From Pseudacidovorax sp. NFM-22 (GTDB lineage: Bacteria; Pseudomonadota; Gammaproteobacteria; Burkholderiales; Burkholderiaceae_C): a stretch of 64,000 nucleotides of DNA. The stretch lies in NCBI RefSeq assembly GCF_021401245.1, contig NZ_JACBFY010000003.1, forward strand, positions 620,001-684,000, in the 5' to 3' direction. Shown piece after piece: positions 1-12,463 of the stretch. Under the pieces are notes generated by a model, which worked only from the letters and a program-made list of their open reading frames with translations, ran no database searches and had not been told where the DNA came from. The stretch's first letter is position 1, and each line of letters starts with the position of its first letter. Both the position numbers and the translations under genes were made by a program.

Positions 1-969
1 CTGGGCTTCGTCAGCCTGGTGCTGTTCACCGTGCTGGTGGTGCTGAGCCTCTTCGCCGAGGTGCTGTCGTCCGACCGGCCGCTGGTGGTGCGCTACGACG
101 GCCAGCTCTACTTTCCGGTGCTGACCGACTATTCCGAGAAGACCTTCGGCGGCGACTTCGAGACGCCGGCCGACTACCTCGACCCATTCATCCGTGAGCG
201 CATCACGCAGGGTGGCAACTGGGCGTTGTACGCGCCGAACCCGTATGGGCCACGCACCCTGAACTACTTCGCCAGCCGGCCGAATCCCGCAGCGCCTTCC
301 TCGGAGAACCTGCTTGGCACCGACGACCGCGGCCGCGACCTGCTGGCCCAGTTGATCTACGGCTTCAGGGTGAGCGTGCTGTTCGCGCTGGCGCTCACGG
401 TCATCGGCGTGGTGCTGGGCGTGATCACCGGCGCCATTCAGGGCTTCTTTGGCGGCAAGACCGACCTGGCCTTCCAGCGCTTCATCGAGATCTGGGGCTC
501 CATGCCCGAGCTTTACCTGCTGATCATCTTCAGCGCCATCTTCGCGCCCAGCGTGGCGCTGTTGCTCGTGCTGCTCTCGCTGTTCGGCTGGATGGGGCTG
601 TCGGACTACGTGCGGGCCGAGTTCCTGCGCAACCGGCAGATGGACTATGTGCGCGCGGCCCGCGCGCTGGGCGTGGGCAACCTGGCCATCATGGGGCGCC
701 ACATCCTGCCCAACAGCCTGGTGCCGGTGGTGACCTTCCTGCCTTTCCGCATGAGCGCGGCCATCCTGGCGCTCACCTCGCTGGACTTCCTGGGCCTGGG
801 CGTGCCACCGGGCACGCCCTCGCTGGGCGAACTGCTCAACCAGGGCAAGGCCAACATCGACGCCTGGTGGATCTCGCTGTCCACTTTCGGCGTGCTGGTG
901 GTCACGCTGATGCTGCTCACCTTCATGGGCGACGCGCTGCGCGATGCCATGGATCCGCGGAAGGCCTGA
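1..969 (+). CDS. yejE: Peptide/microcin C ABC transporter permease YejE, 5' end outside window
   Basis: Inner-membrane permease of a Yej-type ABC importer for oligopeptides (the family also imports microcin C). The frame is open from base 1, so the start lies upstream; an internal ATG at 19 is not the true start. An N-terminal membrane helix is followed by a periplasmic stretch (about residues 15-100), then several membrane helices. The BPD_transp_1 coupling region reads YVRAARALGVGNLAIMGRH near residue 210. It is followed after 3 bases by the ATPase gene, which supports one operon. YejE is preferred over generic DppC/OppC because of the large N-terminal periplasmic segment and the fused double ATPase next door. 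Confidence 0.85.
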   Translation: MGFVSLVLFTVLVVLSLFAEVLSSDRPLVVRYDGQLYFPVLTDYSEKTFGGDFETPADYLDPFIRERITQGGNWALYAPNPYGPRTLNYFASRPNPAAPSSENLLGTDDRGRDLLAQLIYGFRVSVLFALALTVIGVVLGVITGAIQGFFGGKTDLAFQRFIEIWGSMPELYLLIIFSAIFAPSVALLLVLLSLFGWMGLSDYVRAEFLRNRQMDYVRAARALGVGNLAIMGRHILPNSLVPVVTFLPFRMSAAILALTSLDFLGLGVPPGTPSLGELLNQGKANIDAWWISLSTFGVLVVTLMLLTFMGDALRDAMDPRKA

Positions 970-972
970 CCC

Positions 973-2589
973 ATGACACAGCCTCTTCTGCGCGTGAAGG
1001 ACCTGCGCATCGCCTTCGATGGCAAGCCGGTGGTGCATGGCGTCGATTTCGATCTGGCCGCCGGCGAAAAGCTGGCGCTCGTCGGTGAATCCGGCTCGGG
1101 CAAGACGGTCACGGCGCTCAGCCTGCTGCGGCTGGTGCCTGATGCCCAGGTGAGTGGTGAAGCCTGGCTGGACGGCGATCCGCCGCGCAATCTGCTGGCC
1201 TTGCCCGAGCGCTCGCTGCGCGGCATCCGCGGCCGCGAGATCGCCATGATCTTCCAGGAGCCGATGACGGCCCTGAACCCGCTCTACCCGGTGGGCGACC
1301 AGATCGCCGAGGTGCTGCGGCTGCACGAGGGGCCGGACGCCCGCAGCGCGCACGAGGCCGCAGTGCAGTTGCTCGCCGACACGGGCGTGCCGGAGCCGGC
1401 GCGCCGCGCCCGGGCCTTTCCGCATCAACTGTCGGGCGGGCAGCGCCAGCGCGCCATGATCGCCATGGCGCTGGCCTGCAAGCCGCGCCTGTTGCTGGCC
1501 GACGAGCCGACCACGGCCCTGGACGTGACGCTGCGCGTGCAGATCCTCGACCTGCTCGATACGCTCCAGCAGCGCCATGGCATGGCCGTGCTGATGATCA
1601 CGCACGACCTGAACCTCGTGCGCCGCTTTGCCGACCGCGTCGCGGTCATGGAGCATGGGCGGCTGGTGGAGCAGGGCAGCGTGCGGCAGGTCTTCGATGC
1701 GCCGCGCCATCCCTACACCTGCAAGTTGATCGACAGCCGTCCCGAGCGGCGGGTGGCCGATGGGCCGGCGGAAGGCCGCGACACGCCGGTGTTGTCGGCC
1801 CGCGAGGTTGCTGTCAGCTATCCGGTGCCGCGTCCGGGCTTTCGCGGCTGGTTCGGACGCGACCGGTTCGTGGCGGTGCAGGACGCCGAACTCCAGATCC
1901 AGCCCGGCGAGACGCTCGGCGTCGTCGGCGAGTCGGGCTCCGGCAAGTCGACATTGGCGTTGGCTGCGCTCGGCTTGCTGCCCTTCGAAGGCGAGATGCG
2001 CGTCGCCGGTCAGGCCTGGCGCCGCGGCGCCAAGGCGGACCGCGCCCTGCGGCGGCAGGTGCAGGCCGTGTTCCAGGATCCGTTTTCGTCGCTGTCGCCG
2101 CGCATGACGGTGGCGCAGATCGTGGGCGAGGGTCTGTCGGTCCATGCGCCGGAGTTGACGGCCGCCGAACGGCATGCGCGTGTCGTGCAGGCGCTGGCGG
2201 AAGTCGGGCTTGAGGAAGCGCAGTTCCCGCAACTGTTGTCCCGCTATCCGCACGAGTTCTCGGGTGGCCAACGCCAGCGCATCGCCATCGCGCGTGCGCT
2301 GATCGTGCAGCCGCGCCTGCTGGTGTTGGACGAGCCCACCAGCGCGCTGGACGTCACCATCCAGAAGCAGGTGCTGGCCCTGCTGCAGCGGCTGCAGCGC
2401 GAGCAGGGCCTGGCCTACCTTCTCATCACGCACGATGTCGAGGTCGTCCAGGCGATGGCGCATCGCGTGGTCGTCATGAAGGATGGGCGCATCGTCGAGC
2501 AGGGGCCGGTCGATGTCGTGCTTGGCGCACCGGTCCATGTCTATACCCGTCAGCTCGTCTCCGCGGCGCTGGTGGGGCGTCCCACGTGA
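973..2589 (+). CDS. yejF: Double-ATPase ABC transporter subunit YejF
   Basis: Cytoplasmic ATPase that powers the Yej peptide importer. The 538 residues hold two ABC domains in tandem. The first has Walker A GESGSGKT near residue 38, signature LSGGQRQR near 156 and Walker B LLLADEP. The second has Walker A GESGSGKS near 318, signature FSGGQRQR near 432 and LLVLDEP. Both carry the C-terminal oligopeptide-transporter extension (PRHPYT, and PVHVYT near the end). Length matches YejF (about 530 aa). The ATG at 973 sits 3 bases after the permease stop. The last four bases overlap the GTG start of the MFS gene, so the three genes are probably co-transcribed. Confidence 0.9.
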   Translation: MTQPLLRVKDLRIAFDGKPVVHGVDFDLAAGEKLALVGESGSGKTVTALSLLRLVPDAQVSGEAWLDGDPPRNLLALPERSLRGIRGREIAMIFQEPMTALNPLYPVGDQIAEVLRLHEGPDARSAHEAAVQLLADTGVPEPARRARAFPHQLSGGQRQRAMIAMALACKPRLLLADEPTTALDVTLRVQILDLLDTLQQRHGMAVLMITHDLNLVRRFADRVAVMEHGRLVEQGSVRQVFDAPRHPYTCKLIDSRPERRVADGPAEGRDTPVLSAREVAVSYPVPRPGFRGWFGRDRFVAVQDAELQIQPGETLGVVGESGSGKSTLALAALGLLPFEGEMRVAGQAWRRGAKADRALRRQVQAVFQDPFSSLSPRMTVAQIVGEGLSVHAPELTAAERHARVVQALAEVGLEEAQFPQLLSRYPHEFSGGQRQRIAIARALIVQPRLLVLDEPTSALDVTIQKQVLALLQRLQREQGLAYLLITHDVEVVQAMAHRVVVMKDGRIVEQGPVDVVLGAPVHVYTRQLVSAALVGRPT

Positions 2590-3788
2590 GCGGCGCCGGT
2601 CAGGGCGGCCCGCGCTCCGAAAGCGCCCAGGCTTGGCGCGCCGCCCTGGGTTGCATGGTGGCGCTGGCGGTCGCCATGGGTCTGGGCCGTTTCGCCTTCA
2701 CGCCCATGCTGCCGGTCATGCTCGGCGAGGGACAGATCGACCTGCAAGCGGGCGGCGTGTTGGCCTCGCTCAACTACCTGGGCTATTTCCTCGGCGCCTT
2801 GTCCAGCGCCTGGCTGCGCGCCCCTGCGCGTACGCTGGTTCGCGGGGGGTTGGTGGCCACGGCCGCGCTGCTGGTCGGCATGGGGTTGCTGCATGGCTTT
2901 GCCTCCTGGGCCACCTTGCGCACGGCGGCCGGGCTCGCGAGCGCCTGGGTCTTCGTCTTTGCCAGCGGATGGGGTGCGCGCCGCCTGGCCGAGGCGCATG
3001 CGCCCGGACTGGGGGGCGTCATCTATGCGGGGCCGGGCCTGGGGATTGCGATCACGGGCTTCCTGGGTGGGCCGGCAGGGCGGTGGGGTGCTTCGATCGC
3101 CTGGTGCGTGTATGGCGTGCTGGCCCTGGCCTTGATTGCGCTGGTCTGGCGCGTTTTCGACGATGGGCGCGAGGGAGTGCCTGCTTCCGCAGCGGCTTCG
3201 TCCACGCCGCCCGCCTCGGGCGGCGGCGCCGAGGCGGGTTGGCTGGTCGGGCTGTATGGGTTGGCCGGCTTCGGCTACATCATCACGGCGACCTTCCTGC
3301 CGGTCATCGCCCGGCAGGCGTTGCCGGGCTCGACCTGGCCCGACCTGTTCTGGCCGCTGTTCGGCTTGGCCGTGGTGCCGGGGGTGCTGATCGGCGGCCG
3401 GGCACCGCAGCATTGGGACAACCGGTTGCTGCTCGCCAGTGGCTATGTCATGCAGGCGCTGGGTGTCCTGCTGTCGGTGACGTGGCCGACGATCACGGGC
3501 TTTGCGGTCGGCAGCATGCTCCTGGGCCTGCCCTTCACCGCGATCACCCTGTTCGCCGTGCGGGAGGCGCGCCGGTTGCGCGGCAATGCCGCGGCCGGAC
3601 TGATCGGCTATGCCACGGCCGCCTACGGCCTGGGACAGATCGTGGGGCCGCTCTTCGCCGCGCCGGTGGCGCAGCGCTGGGGCAGCTTTGCGCCGGCGCT
3701 GTGGGTAGCCGCGGCAGCGCTGATGCTGGGAGCTTTGCTGTTCGTGATCGTCTGGCACCGCACTGCATCCAAGGGGCGAGGGCGCTGA
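2586..3788 (+). CDS. MFS transporter, YbfB/YjiJ family
   Basis: Probable inner-membrane exporter of 400 residues with about 12 hydrophobic segments. The N-terminal sequence MVALAVAMGLGRFAFTPMLP is typical of the YbfB/YjiJ group of major facilitator proteins. The substrate cannot be told from sequence. The GTG start at 2586 overlaps the yejF stop (GTGA), so translation is likely coupled to the Yej transporter. A role in export or resistance linked to an imported peptide is only inferred from this position. The C-terminal residues are basic (HRTASKGRGR). Confidence 0.8.
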   Translation: MSGAGQGGPRSESAQAWRAALGCMVALAVAMGLGRFAFTPMLPVMLGEGQIDLQAGGVLASLNYLGYFLGALSSAWLRAPARTLVRGGLVATAALLVGMGLLHGFASWATLRTAAGLASAWVFVFASGWGARRLAEAHAPGLGGVIYAGPGLGIAITGFLGGPAGRWGASIAWCVYGVLALALIALVWRVFDDGREGVPASAAASSTPPASGGGAEAGWLVGLYGLAGFGYIITATFLPVIARQALPGSTWPDLFWPLFGLAVVPGVLIGGRAPQHWDNRLLLASGYVMQALGVLLSVTWPTITGFAVGSMLLGLPFTAITLFAVREARRLRGNAAAGLIGYATAAYGLGQIVGPLFAAPVAQRWGSFAPALWVAAAALMLGALLFVIVWHRTASKGRGR

Positions 3789-3818
3789 ATCCGGCGCGCT
3801 CGGTATGGCGAGGAATGC

Positions 3819-3858
3819 GAAAGGAAAGAGTGGCCATTCGGGCTCCCATTTGCCTTTC
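3819..3858 (+). terminator. Imperfect hairpin after the MFS gene
   Basis: GAAAGG at 3819-3824 pairs with CCTTTC at 3853-3858, and the stem continues imperfectly inward for about 17 bp. There is no clear T run after it, so it is at best a weak terminator for the yej/MFS operon. Confidence 0.3.
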
Positions 3859-3892
3859 TGCGTGAGTCTTGGCCGCTCCTGCTGAGCAGCAG

Positions 3893-3921
3893 GTGCAATT
3901 GCGACACAAATTCCCTATAAT
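3893..3921 (+). promoter_or_regulatory. Promoter of the rimP-nusA-infB operon
   Basis: A consensus -10 box TATAAT lies at 3916-3921. The -35 side (about 3893-3898, GTGCAA) is weak. Transcription would begin near 3928, only about 13 bases before the terminator hairpin at 3941. Confidence 0.6.
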
Positions 3922-3940
3922 CGGAGGCTCACGACCAAAC

Positions 3941-3968
3941 GGGCGGGTACTCACCGCCCTTTTTTTTT
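3941..3968 (+). terminator. Leader terminator / attenuator upstream of rimP
   Basis: The stem GGGCGG (3941-3946) with CCGCCC (3954-3959) has a 7-base loop and runs directly into nine Ts (3960-3968). This is a textbook intrinsic terminator placed between the promoter and the operon it serves, so read-through must be controlled. In E. coli the equivalent operon is autoregulated by NusA; NusA or another factor controlling this hairpin is inference. Confidence 0.75.
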
Positions 3969-4105
3969 GGTTGTCCCCCCTTCTTCGCCGCCTCGGGTAC
4001 TTGATGTTCAGGCCCGCCGGATGCACTGCCGTCCGGCAGGCCTTCGGTTCTGGTGCGGCAGCAAAGATCGGCCAGGGCTCTCAGTCAGAAGGACGCACGC
4101 GAACG

Positions 4106-4720
4106 GTGGCATTGCAGCAGACGGTAGAAAAAACGGTAGCCCAGACAGTGACTGGGCTGGGTTACGACCTGGTCGAGATCGAGCGCTCGGCCGGTGGATT
4201 GCTGCGTGTCACGATCGATCTGCCCTGGGCGGGCCCCGTTGCCGAAGGTGTTGAAGAAGCCTTCGTGACCGTCGAGGACTGCGAGAAGGTCACTCGCCAG
4301 TTGCAATACACCCTCGAGGTCGAAGGCGTCGACTACCAGCGGCTCGAGGTCTCCTCGCCCGGCATCGATCGTCCCCTTCGCCACGACCGCGATTTCGAGC
4401 GTTTCGCGGGCGAGGTCATCGACATCGTGCTCAAGGCGCCCATGGGCCAGGCAGCCGCCGGCCAGGTCAGCGCCAACCGCAAGAAGTTCCGCGGCACGCT
4501 CGAGCGCGTGGAGGCCGCTGACGGCAGCCATGGCTGGCAGATCGTCTGGAGCGACGAGCCCACGCCCGCCAAGCCGGGCCAGAAGATCAGCAAGAAGCGC
4601 GCGCCCGCCACGCTGCAGGCGCTGGGTTTCACCCTGGACGAGTTGCGCGAGGCGCGACTCGCCCCCATCGTGGATTTCAAGGGGCGCAAGCCCAAGAGCG
4701 GCGCGGCGACGCCGCAGTGA
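4106..4720 (+). CDS. rimP: Ribosome maturation factor RimP
   Basis: Cytoplasmic factor needed for 30S subunit maturation. The frame is open from 3869, but that upstream part would cover the promoter and terminator. The GTG at 4106 gives a normal protein (204 aa, starting ALQQTVEKTVAQ), with AGAAGGA at 4086-4092 as ribosome binding site. The RimP core motif ISSPGIDRPL appears here as VSSPGIDRPLRHDRDFERF near residue 88. The C-terminal half is a longer, lysine-rich version than in E. coli (about 150 aa), as is common in Burkholderiales. First gene of the operon continuing with nusA 25 bases later. Confidence 0.9.
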   Translation: MALQQTVEKTVAQTVTGLGYDLVEIERSAGGLLRVTIDLPWAGPVAEGVEEAFVTVEDCEKVTRQLQYTLEVEGVDYQRLEVSSPGIDRPLRHDRDFERFAGEVIDIVLKAPMGQAAAGQVSANRKKFRGTLERVEAADGSHGWQIVWSDEPTPAKPGQKISKKRAPATLQALGFTLDELREARLAPIVDFKGRKPKSGAATPQ

Positions 4721-4745
4721 CAAGAACGAACAGTAGGGTCATCGA

Positions 4746-6233
4746 ATGAATCGCGAAATGTTGATGCTGGTGGATGCGATCTCGCGCGAGAAGAACGTCG
4801 AGCGCGACGTCGTCTTCGCCGCCGTGGAATCCGCCCTGGCACAGGCGACCAAGAAGCTGTATCCGGGCGATGTGGACATCCGTGTGGCCATCGACCGCGA
4901 CACCGGCGCCTATGAAACCTTCCGCCGCTGGCACGTCGTGCCCGACGAGGCCGGCCTGCAGCTGCCCGACCAGGAGATCCTGCTGTTCGAAGCCAAGGAA
5001 GAAGTGGCCGACATCCAGGTCGACGAGTACATCGAGGAGCCCGTCGAATCGCTGCCCATCGGCCGCATCGGCGCCATGGCCGCCAAGCAGGTCATCCTGC
5101 AGAAGATCCGCGACGCCGAACGCGAGATGCTGCTCAACGACTTCATGTCGCGCGGCGAGCGCATCTTCACCGGCACCGTCAAGCGCATGGACAAGGGCGA
5201 CATCATCGTCGAGTCCGGCCGGGTCGAAGGCCGCCTGCGCCGCGGCGAGATGATCCCCAAGGAAAACCTGCGCAATGGCGACCGCGTGCGGGCCATGATC
5301 ATGGAGGTCGACCTGACGCTGCGCGGCGCGCCGATCATCCTGTCGCGCTCGGCGCCCGAGTTCATGATCGAGCTCTTCCGCAACGAAGTGCCCGAGATCG
5401 AGCAGGGCCTGCTCGAGATCAAGAGCTGCGCCCGCGACCCCGGCAGCCGCGCCAAGATCGCCGTGCTCAGCCACGACAAGCGCGTCGACCCCATCGGTAC
5501 CTGCGTCGGCGTGCGCGGCACCCGCGTCAACGCCGTGACCAACGAGCTCGCCGGCGAGCGCGTGGACATCGTGCTGTGGTCGGAGGATCCGGCCCAGTTC
5601 GTCATCGGCGCGCTGGCCCCGGCCAACGTGCAGTCCATCGTGGTCGATGAAGAGAAGCACGCCATGGACGTGGTGGTCGACGAGGAGAACCTCGCCATCG
5701 CCATCGGTCGCGGCGGCCAGAACGTGCGGCTCGCCTCCGAGCTCACGGGCTGGAAGATCAACATCATGGACGCGAACGAATCGGCCCAGAAACAGGCCGA
5801 GGAAACCGCCGTCACGCGCCAGCTCTTCATGGAGAAGCTGGACGTCGATGAAGAAATCGCCGACATCCTGATCCAGGAAGGCTTCTCCAGCCTGGAAGAG
5901 GTGGCCTACGTGCCCATCGCCGAGATGCTCGAGATCGAGGCGTTCGACGAAGATACCGTCAACGAACTGCGCGCCCGTGCCAAGGACGTGCTGCTCACGA
6001 TGGAGATCGCCCGCGAGGAGAAGGTGGAGGCCGTGTCGCAGAACCTGCGCGACCTGGAAGGCCTGACGCCCGAACTGATCGGCAAGCTGGCGGAAGCCGG
6101 CATCCACACCCGCGACGACCTGGCCGACCTCGCCGTCGACGAACTCACCGAAATCACCGGCCAGACCGCCGACGAAGCAAAGTCCCTCATCCTCAAGGCA
6201 CGCGAACATTGGTTCGACGGCGCGCAAGAGTGA
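4746..6233 (+). CDS. nusA: Transcription termination/antitermination factor NusA
   Basis: RNA-polymerase-associated factor that modulates pausing, termination and antitermination. 495 residues, as in E. coli. Domains in order: N-terminal polymerase-binding domain (starts [17 protein letters not shown]), S1 domain ([16 protein letters not shown] near 140), KH domains ([18 protein letters not shown] near 245; [18 protein letters not shown] near 320), and two C-terminal acidic repeats ending [18 protein letters not shown]. It is 23 bases from infB. With the leader terminator upstream, autogenous control is plausible. Confidence 0.97.
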   Translation: MNREMLMLVDAISREKNVERDVVFAAVESALAQATKKLYPGDVDIRVAIDRDTGAYETFRRWHVVPDEAGLQLPDQEILLFEAKEEVADIQVDEYIEEPVESLPIGRIGAMAAKQVILQKIRDAEREMLLNDFMSRGERIFTGTVKRMDKGDIIVESGRVEGRLRRGEMIPKENLRNGDRVRAMIMEVDLTLRGAPIILSRSAPEFMIELFRNEVPEIEQGLLEIKSCARDPGSRAKIAVLSHDKRVDPIGTCVGVRGTRVNAVTNELAGERVDIVLWSEDPAQFVIGALAPANVQSIVVDEEKHAMDVVVDEENLAIAIGRGGQNVRLASELTGWKINIMDANESAQKQAEETAVTRQLFMEKLDVDEEIADILIQEGFSSLEEVAYVPIAEMLEIEAFDEDTVNELRARAKDVLLTMEIAREEKVEAVSQNLRDLEGLTPELIGKLAEAGIHTRDDLADLAVDELTEITGQTADEAKSLILKAREHWFDGAQE

Positions 6234-6256
6234 TGTGATGGGAGGCACCAGATCCT

Positions 6257-9247
6257 ATGTCCAGCACTACCGTTGCAGAGTTCGCACAAGAACTCAAGAA
6301 GACGCCCGAAACCTTGCTTGACCAACTCCGCAGCGCCGGCGTGGCCAAGTCTGCCGCTTCGGATGCCCTCACCGAGGGCGACAAGCAGCGCCTGCTCAGC
6401 CACCTCAAGGCGAGCCATGGCACTGCCGCGCCGCCTGAGCGCAAGAAGATCACGCTGACCAAGAAATCGACCAGCGAAATCAAGCAGGCCGACGCTCTGG
6501 GCCGTGCGCGCACGATCCAGGTGGAGGTGCGCAAGAAGCGCACCTTCATGCAGCGCGACGATGCGCCGGTCGACAACGCCGCCGCGCAGCAGGAGGAAGA
6601 GGCCGAACTCGCCCGCCGTGCGGCCGAGCTGGCCCGCCGCGAGGAGGAGGCCCGTCAGGCCGCCGAGGCCTTGCGCCGGCAGGAAGAGGAACTCGCCCGG
6701 CAGCGCGCCGAGCGTGAGGCGGCCGAGGCTGCCGAGCGCGAGCGCCAGGCAAGAGAAGACGCCGAAGAGGCGGCTGCCCGTGCCAAGGCCGATGCCGTGG
6801 ACGCCGTGGACCGTACCCGCCGCGATCGCGAGGTGCAGGTCGAGCGTGCGCGTGCCGAGGCTGCCGCGCTGAACGCCGCTGCGCACCAGGCCCGCGTGGC
6901 GTCGTCACCCAGCGCCCGCGCCCAGGCCGAAGCCGATGCCGCCGCCGCCGCCAAGGCCAGCGCCGACAAGGTCGCTGCCGACCGCGCCGCGGCCGAGAAG
7001 GCCCGCGAGGATGCCAAGGAAGAAGCCCGCGCCAAGGCCGCCGCCGAATCCAAGGCCGCCGCCGACGCCGAGGCCGCCCGTGCCCGCGACCTGGACGAAC
7101 GCCGCCGCAAGGCCCTGGCCGAGGCCGAAGCCATCCGCCAGATGATGAACGCGCCCAAGCGCGTGCTCGTGGCCAAGAAGGAAGAGCCGAAGCCCTTCGA
7201 GGCCAAGCCGGCCGTCAAGGGCACGCTGCACAAGCCAGCCACCGGCACCGGCACGCGTCCTGCTGGCACGACGGCCGCCCCGGCTGCCGCTCCTGGCGCC
7301 GGCAAGGAAGTCAAGTCGGCCAAGCTGTCCTCCAGCTGGGCGAACGACAACGCCAAGAAGAAGGAAATCAAGACCCGCGGCGATGCCAGCGGCGGCGTGG
7401 GCCGCAACAACTGGCGCAGCGGGCCCCGCAGCCGCCGTGGCGGCGGTGATCGCGACGACGCGCCGCAGCAGTCGGCACCGGTCGAGCAGCGCATCATCGA
7501 AGTGCACGTGCCCGAGACGATCACCGTCTCCGAACTCGCGCACAAGATGGCCATCAAGGCGTCCGAGGTGATCAAGCAGCTGATGAAGCTGGGCCAGATG
7601 GCGACCATCAACCAGTCGCTGGACCAGGACACGGCCATGATCCTCGTCGAGGAAATGGGCCACAAGGCCGTCGTGGCCGCGCTGGACGATCCCGAAGCCT
7701 TCACCGAGGAAGAAGTGCAGGCCGCAGCGGCCGACGCGCTGCCGCGGGCACCGGTGGTCACCGTCATGGGTCACGTCGACCACGGCAAGACCTCGCTGCT
7801 GGACCGCATCCGCACCACCAAGGTGGCGGCGGGCGAGGCCGGCGGCATCACGCAGCACATCGGCGCCTACCACGTCGAGACGCCGCGCGGCATGGTGTCC
7901 TTCCTGGACACCCCGGGCCACGAGGCCTTCACGGCCATGCGTGCCCGTGGTGCGCAGGCCACCGACATCGTCATCCTGGTGGTGGCGGCGGACGACGGCG
8001 TGATGCCGCAGACCAAGGAAGCCATCAAGCACGCCAAGGCGGCGAAGGTGCCGATCGTGGTCGCGATCAACAAGATCGACAAGCCCGACGCCAACTCTGA
8101 GCGCGTGCGCAGCGAACTGGTGGCCGAAGAGGTGGTGCCGGAAGAATTCGGCGGCGACTCGCCCTTCGTCGAGGTCTCGGCCAAGACGGGCAAGGGCATC
8201 GACGAGCTTCTGGAGCAGGTGCTGCTGCAGGCCGAAGTGCTGGAACTCAAGGCGCCGGTGGATGCCGCGGCCAAGGGCCTGGTGATCGAAGCCCAGCTGG
8301 ACAAGGGCCGCGGCCCGGTGGCCACGGTGCTGGTGCAGTCCGGCACGCTGAAGGTGGGCGACGTGGTGCTGGCCGGTGCGACCTTCGGCCGCGTCCGTGC
8401 GATGACCGACGAGGACGGCAAGAACACCAAGTCGGCCGGTCCCTCCATCCCGGTGGAGATCCAGGGTCTGACCGAGGTGCCGCAGGCCGGCGACGATTTC
8501 ATGGTCATGGCCGACGAGCGCCGTGCCCGCGAGATCGCGACCTACCGCGCGGGCAAGTTCCGCAACACCAAGCTGGCGCGCCAGCAGGCCGCCAAGCTGG
8601 AGAACATGTTCTCCGAGATGACGGCCGGCGAGGTCAAGACGCTGCCGATCATCATCAAGGCAGACGTGCAGGGTTCGCAGGAAGCGCTGTCGCAGTCGCT
8701 GCTCAAGCTGAGCAACGAAGAAGTGCGCGTGCAGGTGGTGTACGCCGGCGTCGGTGGCATCAGCGAGTCGGACGTCAACCTGGCGATCGCTTCCAAGGGC
8801 ATCGTCATCGGCTTCAACGTGCGTGCCGATTCGGGCGCGCGCAAGCTGGCCGAAGGCAATGGCGTGGACATCAAGTACTACAGCATCATCTACGACGCCG
8901 TGGACGAGCTGAAGACGGCGATGGCCGGCATGCTGGCGCCCGAGCGTCGCGAAGAGGTCATCGGCCATGCCGAGATCCGCACGGTGTTCGTGGCCACGAA
9001 GATCGGTACGGTGGCGGGCTCGTATGTGCTGGACGGCGTGGTCAAGCGCGACGCCCACTTCCGCCTGCTGCGCGACAACGTGGTGATCTACACCGGCGAG
9101 CTCGATTCGCTCAAGCGCATGAAGGACGACGTCAAGGAAGTGCGCGAAGGCTTCGAGTGCGGTATCAAGCTCAAGAACTACAACGACATCCGCGAGGGTG
9201 ATCAGCTGGAGCTCTTCGAGATCAAGGAAATCGCCCGGACGCTGTAA
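6257..9247 (+). CDS. infB: Translation initiation factor IF-2
   Basis: GTPase that delivers initiator tRNA to the ribosome. 996 residues. There is an N-terminal IF2_N domain, then a long Ala/Glu/Arg-rich low-complexity region (about residues 110-300), and a basic Gly/Arg linker ([15 protein letters not shown]). The G domain has G1 GHVDHGKT near 505, G3 DTPGHEAF, and G4 NKID; domains II-IV follow. ATG at 6257 is preceded by GGGAGG. The low-complexity part produces long false reading frames on the other strand. Its length is typical for Burkholderiales. Confidence 0.97.
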   Translation: MSSTTVAEFAQELKKTPETLLDQLRSAGVAKSAASDALTEGDKQRLLSHLKASHGTAAPPERKKITLTKKSTSEIKQADALGRARTIQVEVRKKRTFMQRDDAPVDNAAAQQEEEAELARRAAELARREEEARQAAEALRRQEEELARQRAEREAAEAAERERQAREDAEEAAARAKADAVDAVDRTRRDREVQVERARAEAAALNAAAHQARVASSPSARAQAEADAAAAAKASADKVAADRAAAEKAREDAKEEARAKAAAESKAAADAEAARARDLDERRRKALAEAEAIRQMMNAPKRVLVAKKEEPKPFEAKPAVKGTLHKPATGTGTRPAGTTAAPAAAPGAGKEVKSAKLSSSWANDNAKKKEIKTRGDASGGVGRNNWRSGPRSRRGGGDRDDAPQQSAPVEQRIIEVHVPETITVSELAHKMAIKASEVIKQLMKLGQMATINQSLDQDTAMILVEEMGHKAVVAALDDPEAFTEEEVQAAAADALPRAPVVTVMGHVDHGKTSLLDRIRTTKVAAGEAGGITQHIGAYHVETPRGMVSFLDTPGHEAFTAMRARGAQATDIVILVVAADDGVMPQTKEAIKHAKAAKVPIVVAINKIDKPDANSERVRSELVAEEVVPEEFGGDSPFVEVSAKTGKGIDELLEQVLLQAEVLELKAPVDAAAKGLVIEAQLDKGRGPVATVLVQSGTLKVGDVVLAGATFGRVRAMTDEDGKNTKSAGPSIPVEIQGLTEVPQAGDDFMVMADERRAREIATYRAGKFRNTKLARQQAAKLENMFSEMTAGEVKTLPIIIKADVQGSQEALSQSLLKLSNEEVRVQVVYAGVGGISESDVNLAIASKGIVIGFNVRADSGARKLAEGNGVDIKYYSIIYDAVDELKTAMAGMLAPERREEVIGHAEIRTVFVATKIGTVAGSYVLDGVVKRDAHFRLLRDNVVIYTGELDSLKRMKDDVKEVREGFECGIKLKNYNDIREGDQLELFEIKEIARTL

Positions 9248-9271
9248 GCGCCGGTCAGAGGTCCCTACGCC

Positions 9272-9643
9272 ATGCCAGCGAAGAAGTCATCCGTCCCCAA
9301 CCGCGGCTTCAAGGTCGCGGACCAGATCCAGCGCGATCTGTCGGAACTGATCGCCCGCGAGTTGAAGGATCCGCGCGTGGGTATGGTCACCCTGCAGGCC
9401 GTCGAGGTCACGCCCGACTATGCCCACGCCAAGGTCTTCTTCAGCCTGCTGGTGGGTGATCCGCAGGAGACGCAGGAGGCCTTGAACCAGGCCGCCGGCT
9501 TCCTGCGCAACGGCCTGTTCAAGCGGCTGCACATCCACACCGTGCCGACGCTGCATTTTGTGTTCGACCGCACCACCGAGCGTGCGGCGGACATGAACGC
9601 CTTGATCGCCAAGGCGGTGTCTTCGCGCTCGAAAGAAGAGTAG
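9272..9643 (+). CDS. rbfA: 30S ribosome-binding factor RbfA
   Basis: Small KH-fold protein that binds the 30S subunit during late maturation and cold adaptation. 123 residues, normal size. Recognised by [22 protein letters not shown] near the start and by the segment [19 protein letters not shown]. It lies 24 bases after infB and 4 bases before truB, the usual order. The slightly extended basic N-terminus ([11 protein letters not shown]) is common in this group. Confidence 0.96.
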   Translation: MPAKKSSVPNRGFKVADQIQRDLSELIARELKDPRVGMVTLQAVEVTPDYAHAKVFFSLLVGDPQETQEALNQAAGFLRNGLFKRLHIHTVPTLHFVFDRTTERAADMNALIAKAVSSRSKEE

Positions 9644-9647
9644 ACCG

Positions 9648-10636
9648 ATGACGTCGCCATCCCGTGTCAGGGTGCAGCGGCGCCCTGTGCATGGGGTGTT
9701 GCTGCTCGACAAGCCGCTGGGCCTGTCCAGCAACCAGGCGCTGCAGAAGGCCAAATGGCTGCTGCGCGCCGAAAAGGCCGGCCATACCGGCACGCTGGAT
9801 CCGCTCGCGACCGGCGTGCTGCCGCTGTGCTTCGGCGCCGCGACCAAGTTCAGCCAGCTGCATCTGGACGCCGACAAGTGCTACGAGACGACGGTCCGCC
9901 TGGGCCGCACGACGAGCACCTGCGATGCCGAGGGCGAGGTGACCAGCGAGCAGCCGGTCCATTGCACGGCCGAGCAGGTGGAGGCCGTGCTGGTGCGCTT
10001 TCGCGGACCTATCTCGCAGGTGCCGCCGATGCACAGTGCCCTGAAGAAGGACGGCAAGGCGCTCTACGAATACGCCCGGGAAGGCATCGTGCTGGAGCGC
10101 GAGCCGCGCGCGGTCGTGATCCATGCGCTGACGCTGCTCGAGGCTCAGCTGGAGGGGCCAGAGCCCTTCCTGCGCCTGGCGGTGCAGTGCTCCAAAGGCA
10201 CCTACATCCGAACGCTGGGCGCTGACATCGGCGCGGCGCTGGGCTGCGGCGGCCACCTGACGGCCCTGCGCCGCACGCGCACCGGGCCCTTCTCGGCGCC
10301 GCAGTGCGTGTCGCTGCAGGCGCTGGAGGCCATGGACGACGTGCAGCGCCTGGAAGTGCTGCTGCCCACCGAAGCGCTCGTCGGCGGCCATGTGCCCGTC
10401 ACGCTGGGCACGGAGGATGCTGGTCGCTTCCTGTCCGGCATGCGCCGGCGTGGCCACTGGCCCGATGCCGAGGCTGTGGCCGTCTTTGGCGCACAGCCCA
10501 AAGCCTTCCTGGGCAGTGCCCATGTAAAGGCCGGCGAATTGATTCCCGGGCGACTGCTGAGCCCGCTCGAAATCCAGCAGACCCTATTGCAAACCCATTC
10601 AAAGTCACTTGAGCCCTCGCAGGAGGTAACGACACC

Positions 10637-10640
<4 letters not shown>
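9648..10640 (+). CDS. truB: tRNA pseudouridine(55) synthase TruB
   Basis: Makes pseudouridine 55 in the T loop of tRNAs. 330 residues. The catalytic motif [19 protein letters not shown] near residue 42 contains the active-site Asp. The C-terminal PUA-like part is present but short. N-terminal motif [19 protein letters not shown] is typical. The stop overlaps the typA start (ATGA, 10637-10640), so the two are translationally coupled. Coupling to typA rather than to rpsO is normal for this lineage. Confidence 0.96.

Positions 10641-12463
<1,823 letters not shown>

Noticed and set aside
2550-3758. 402-codon frame opposite the MFS gene
   Set aside because: Gln/Arg-rich shadow with no motif; the + strand gives a clear 12-helix transporter.
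3869-4105. N-terminal extension of RimP
   Set aside because: It would translate the promoter and terminator hairpin; the GTG at 4106 gives the family N-terminus.
4677-6248. 523-codon frame opposite nusA
   Set aside because: Shadow of the real gene in high-GC DNA; composition is His/Asp/Leu-rich without any domain, and nusA on the other strand is certain.
6905-9058. 717-codon frame opposite infB
   Set aside because: Antisense shadow of the infB low-complexity and GTPase regions.
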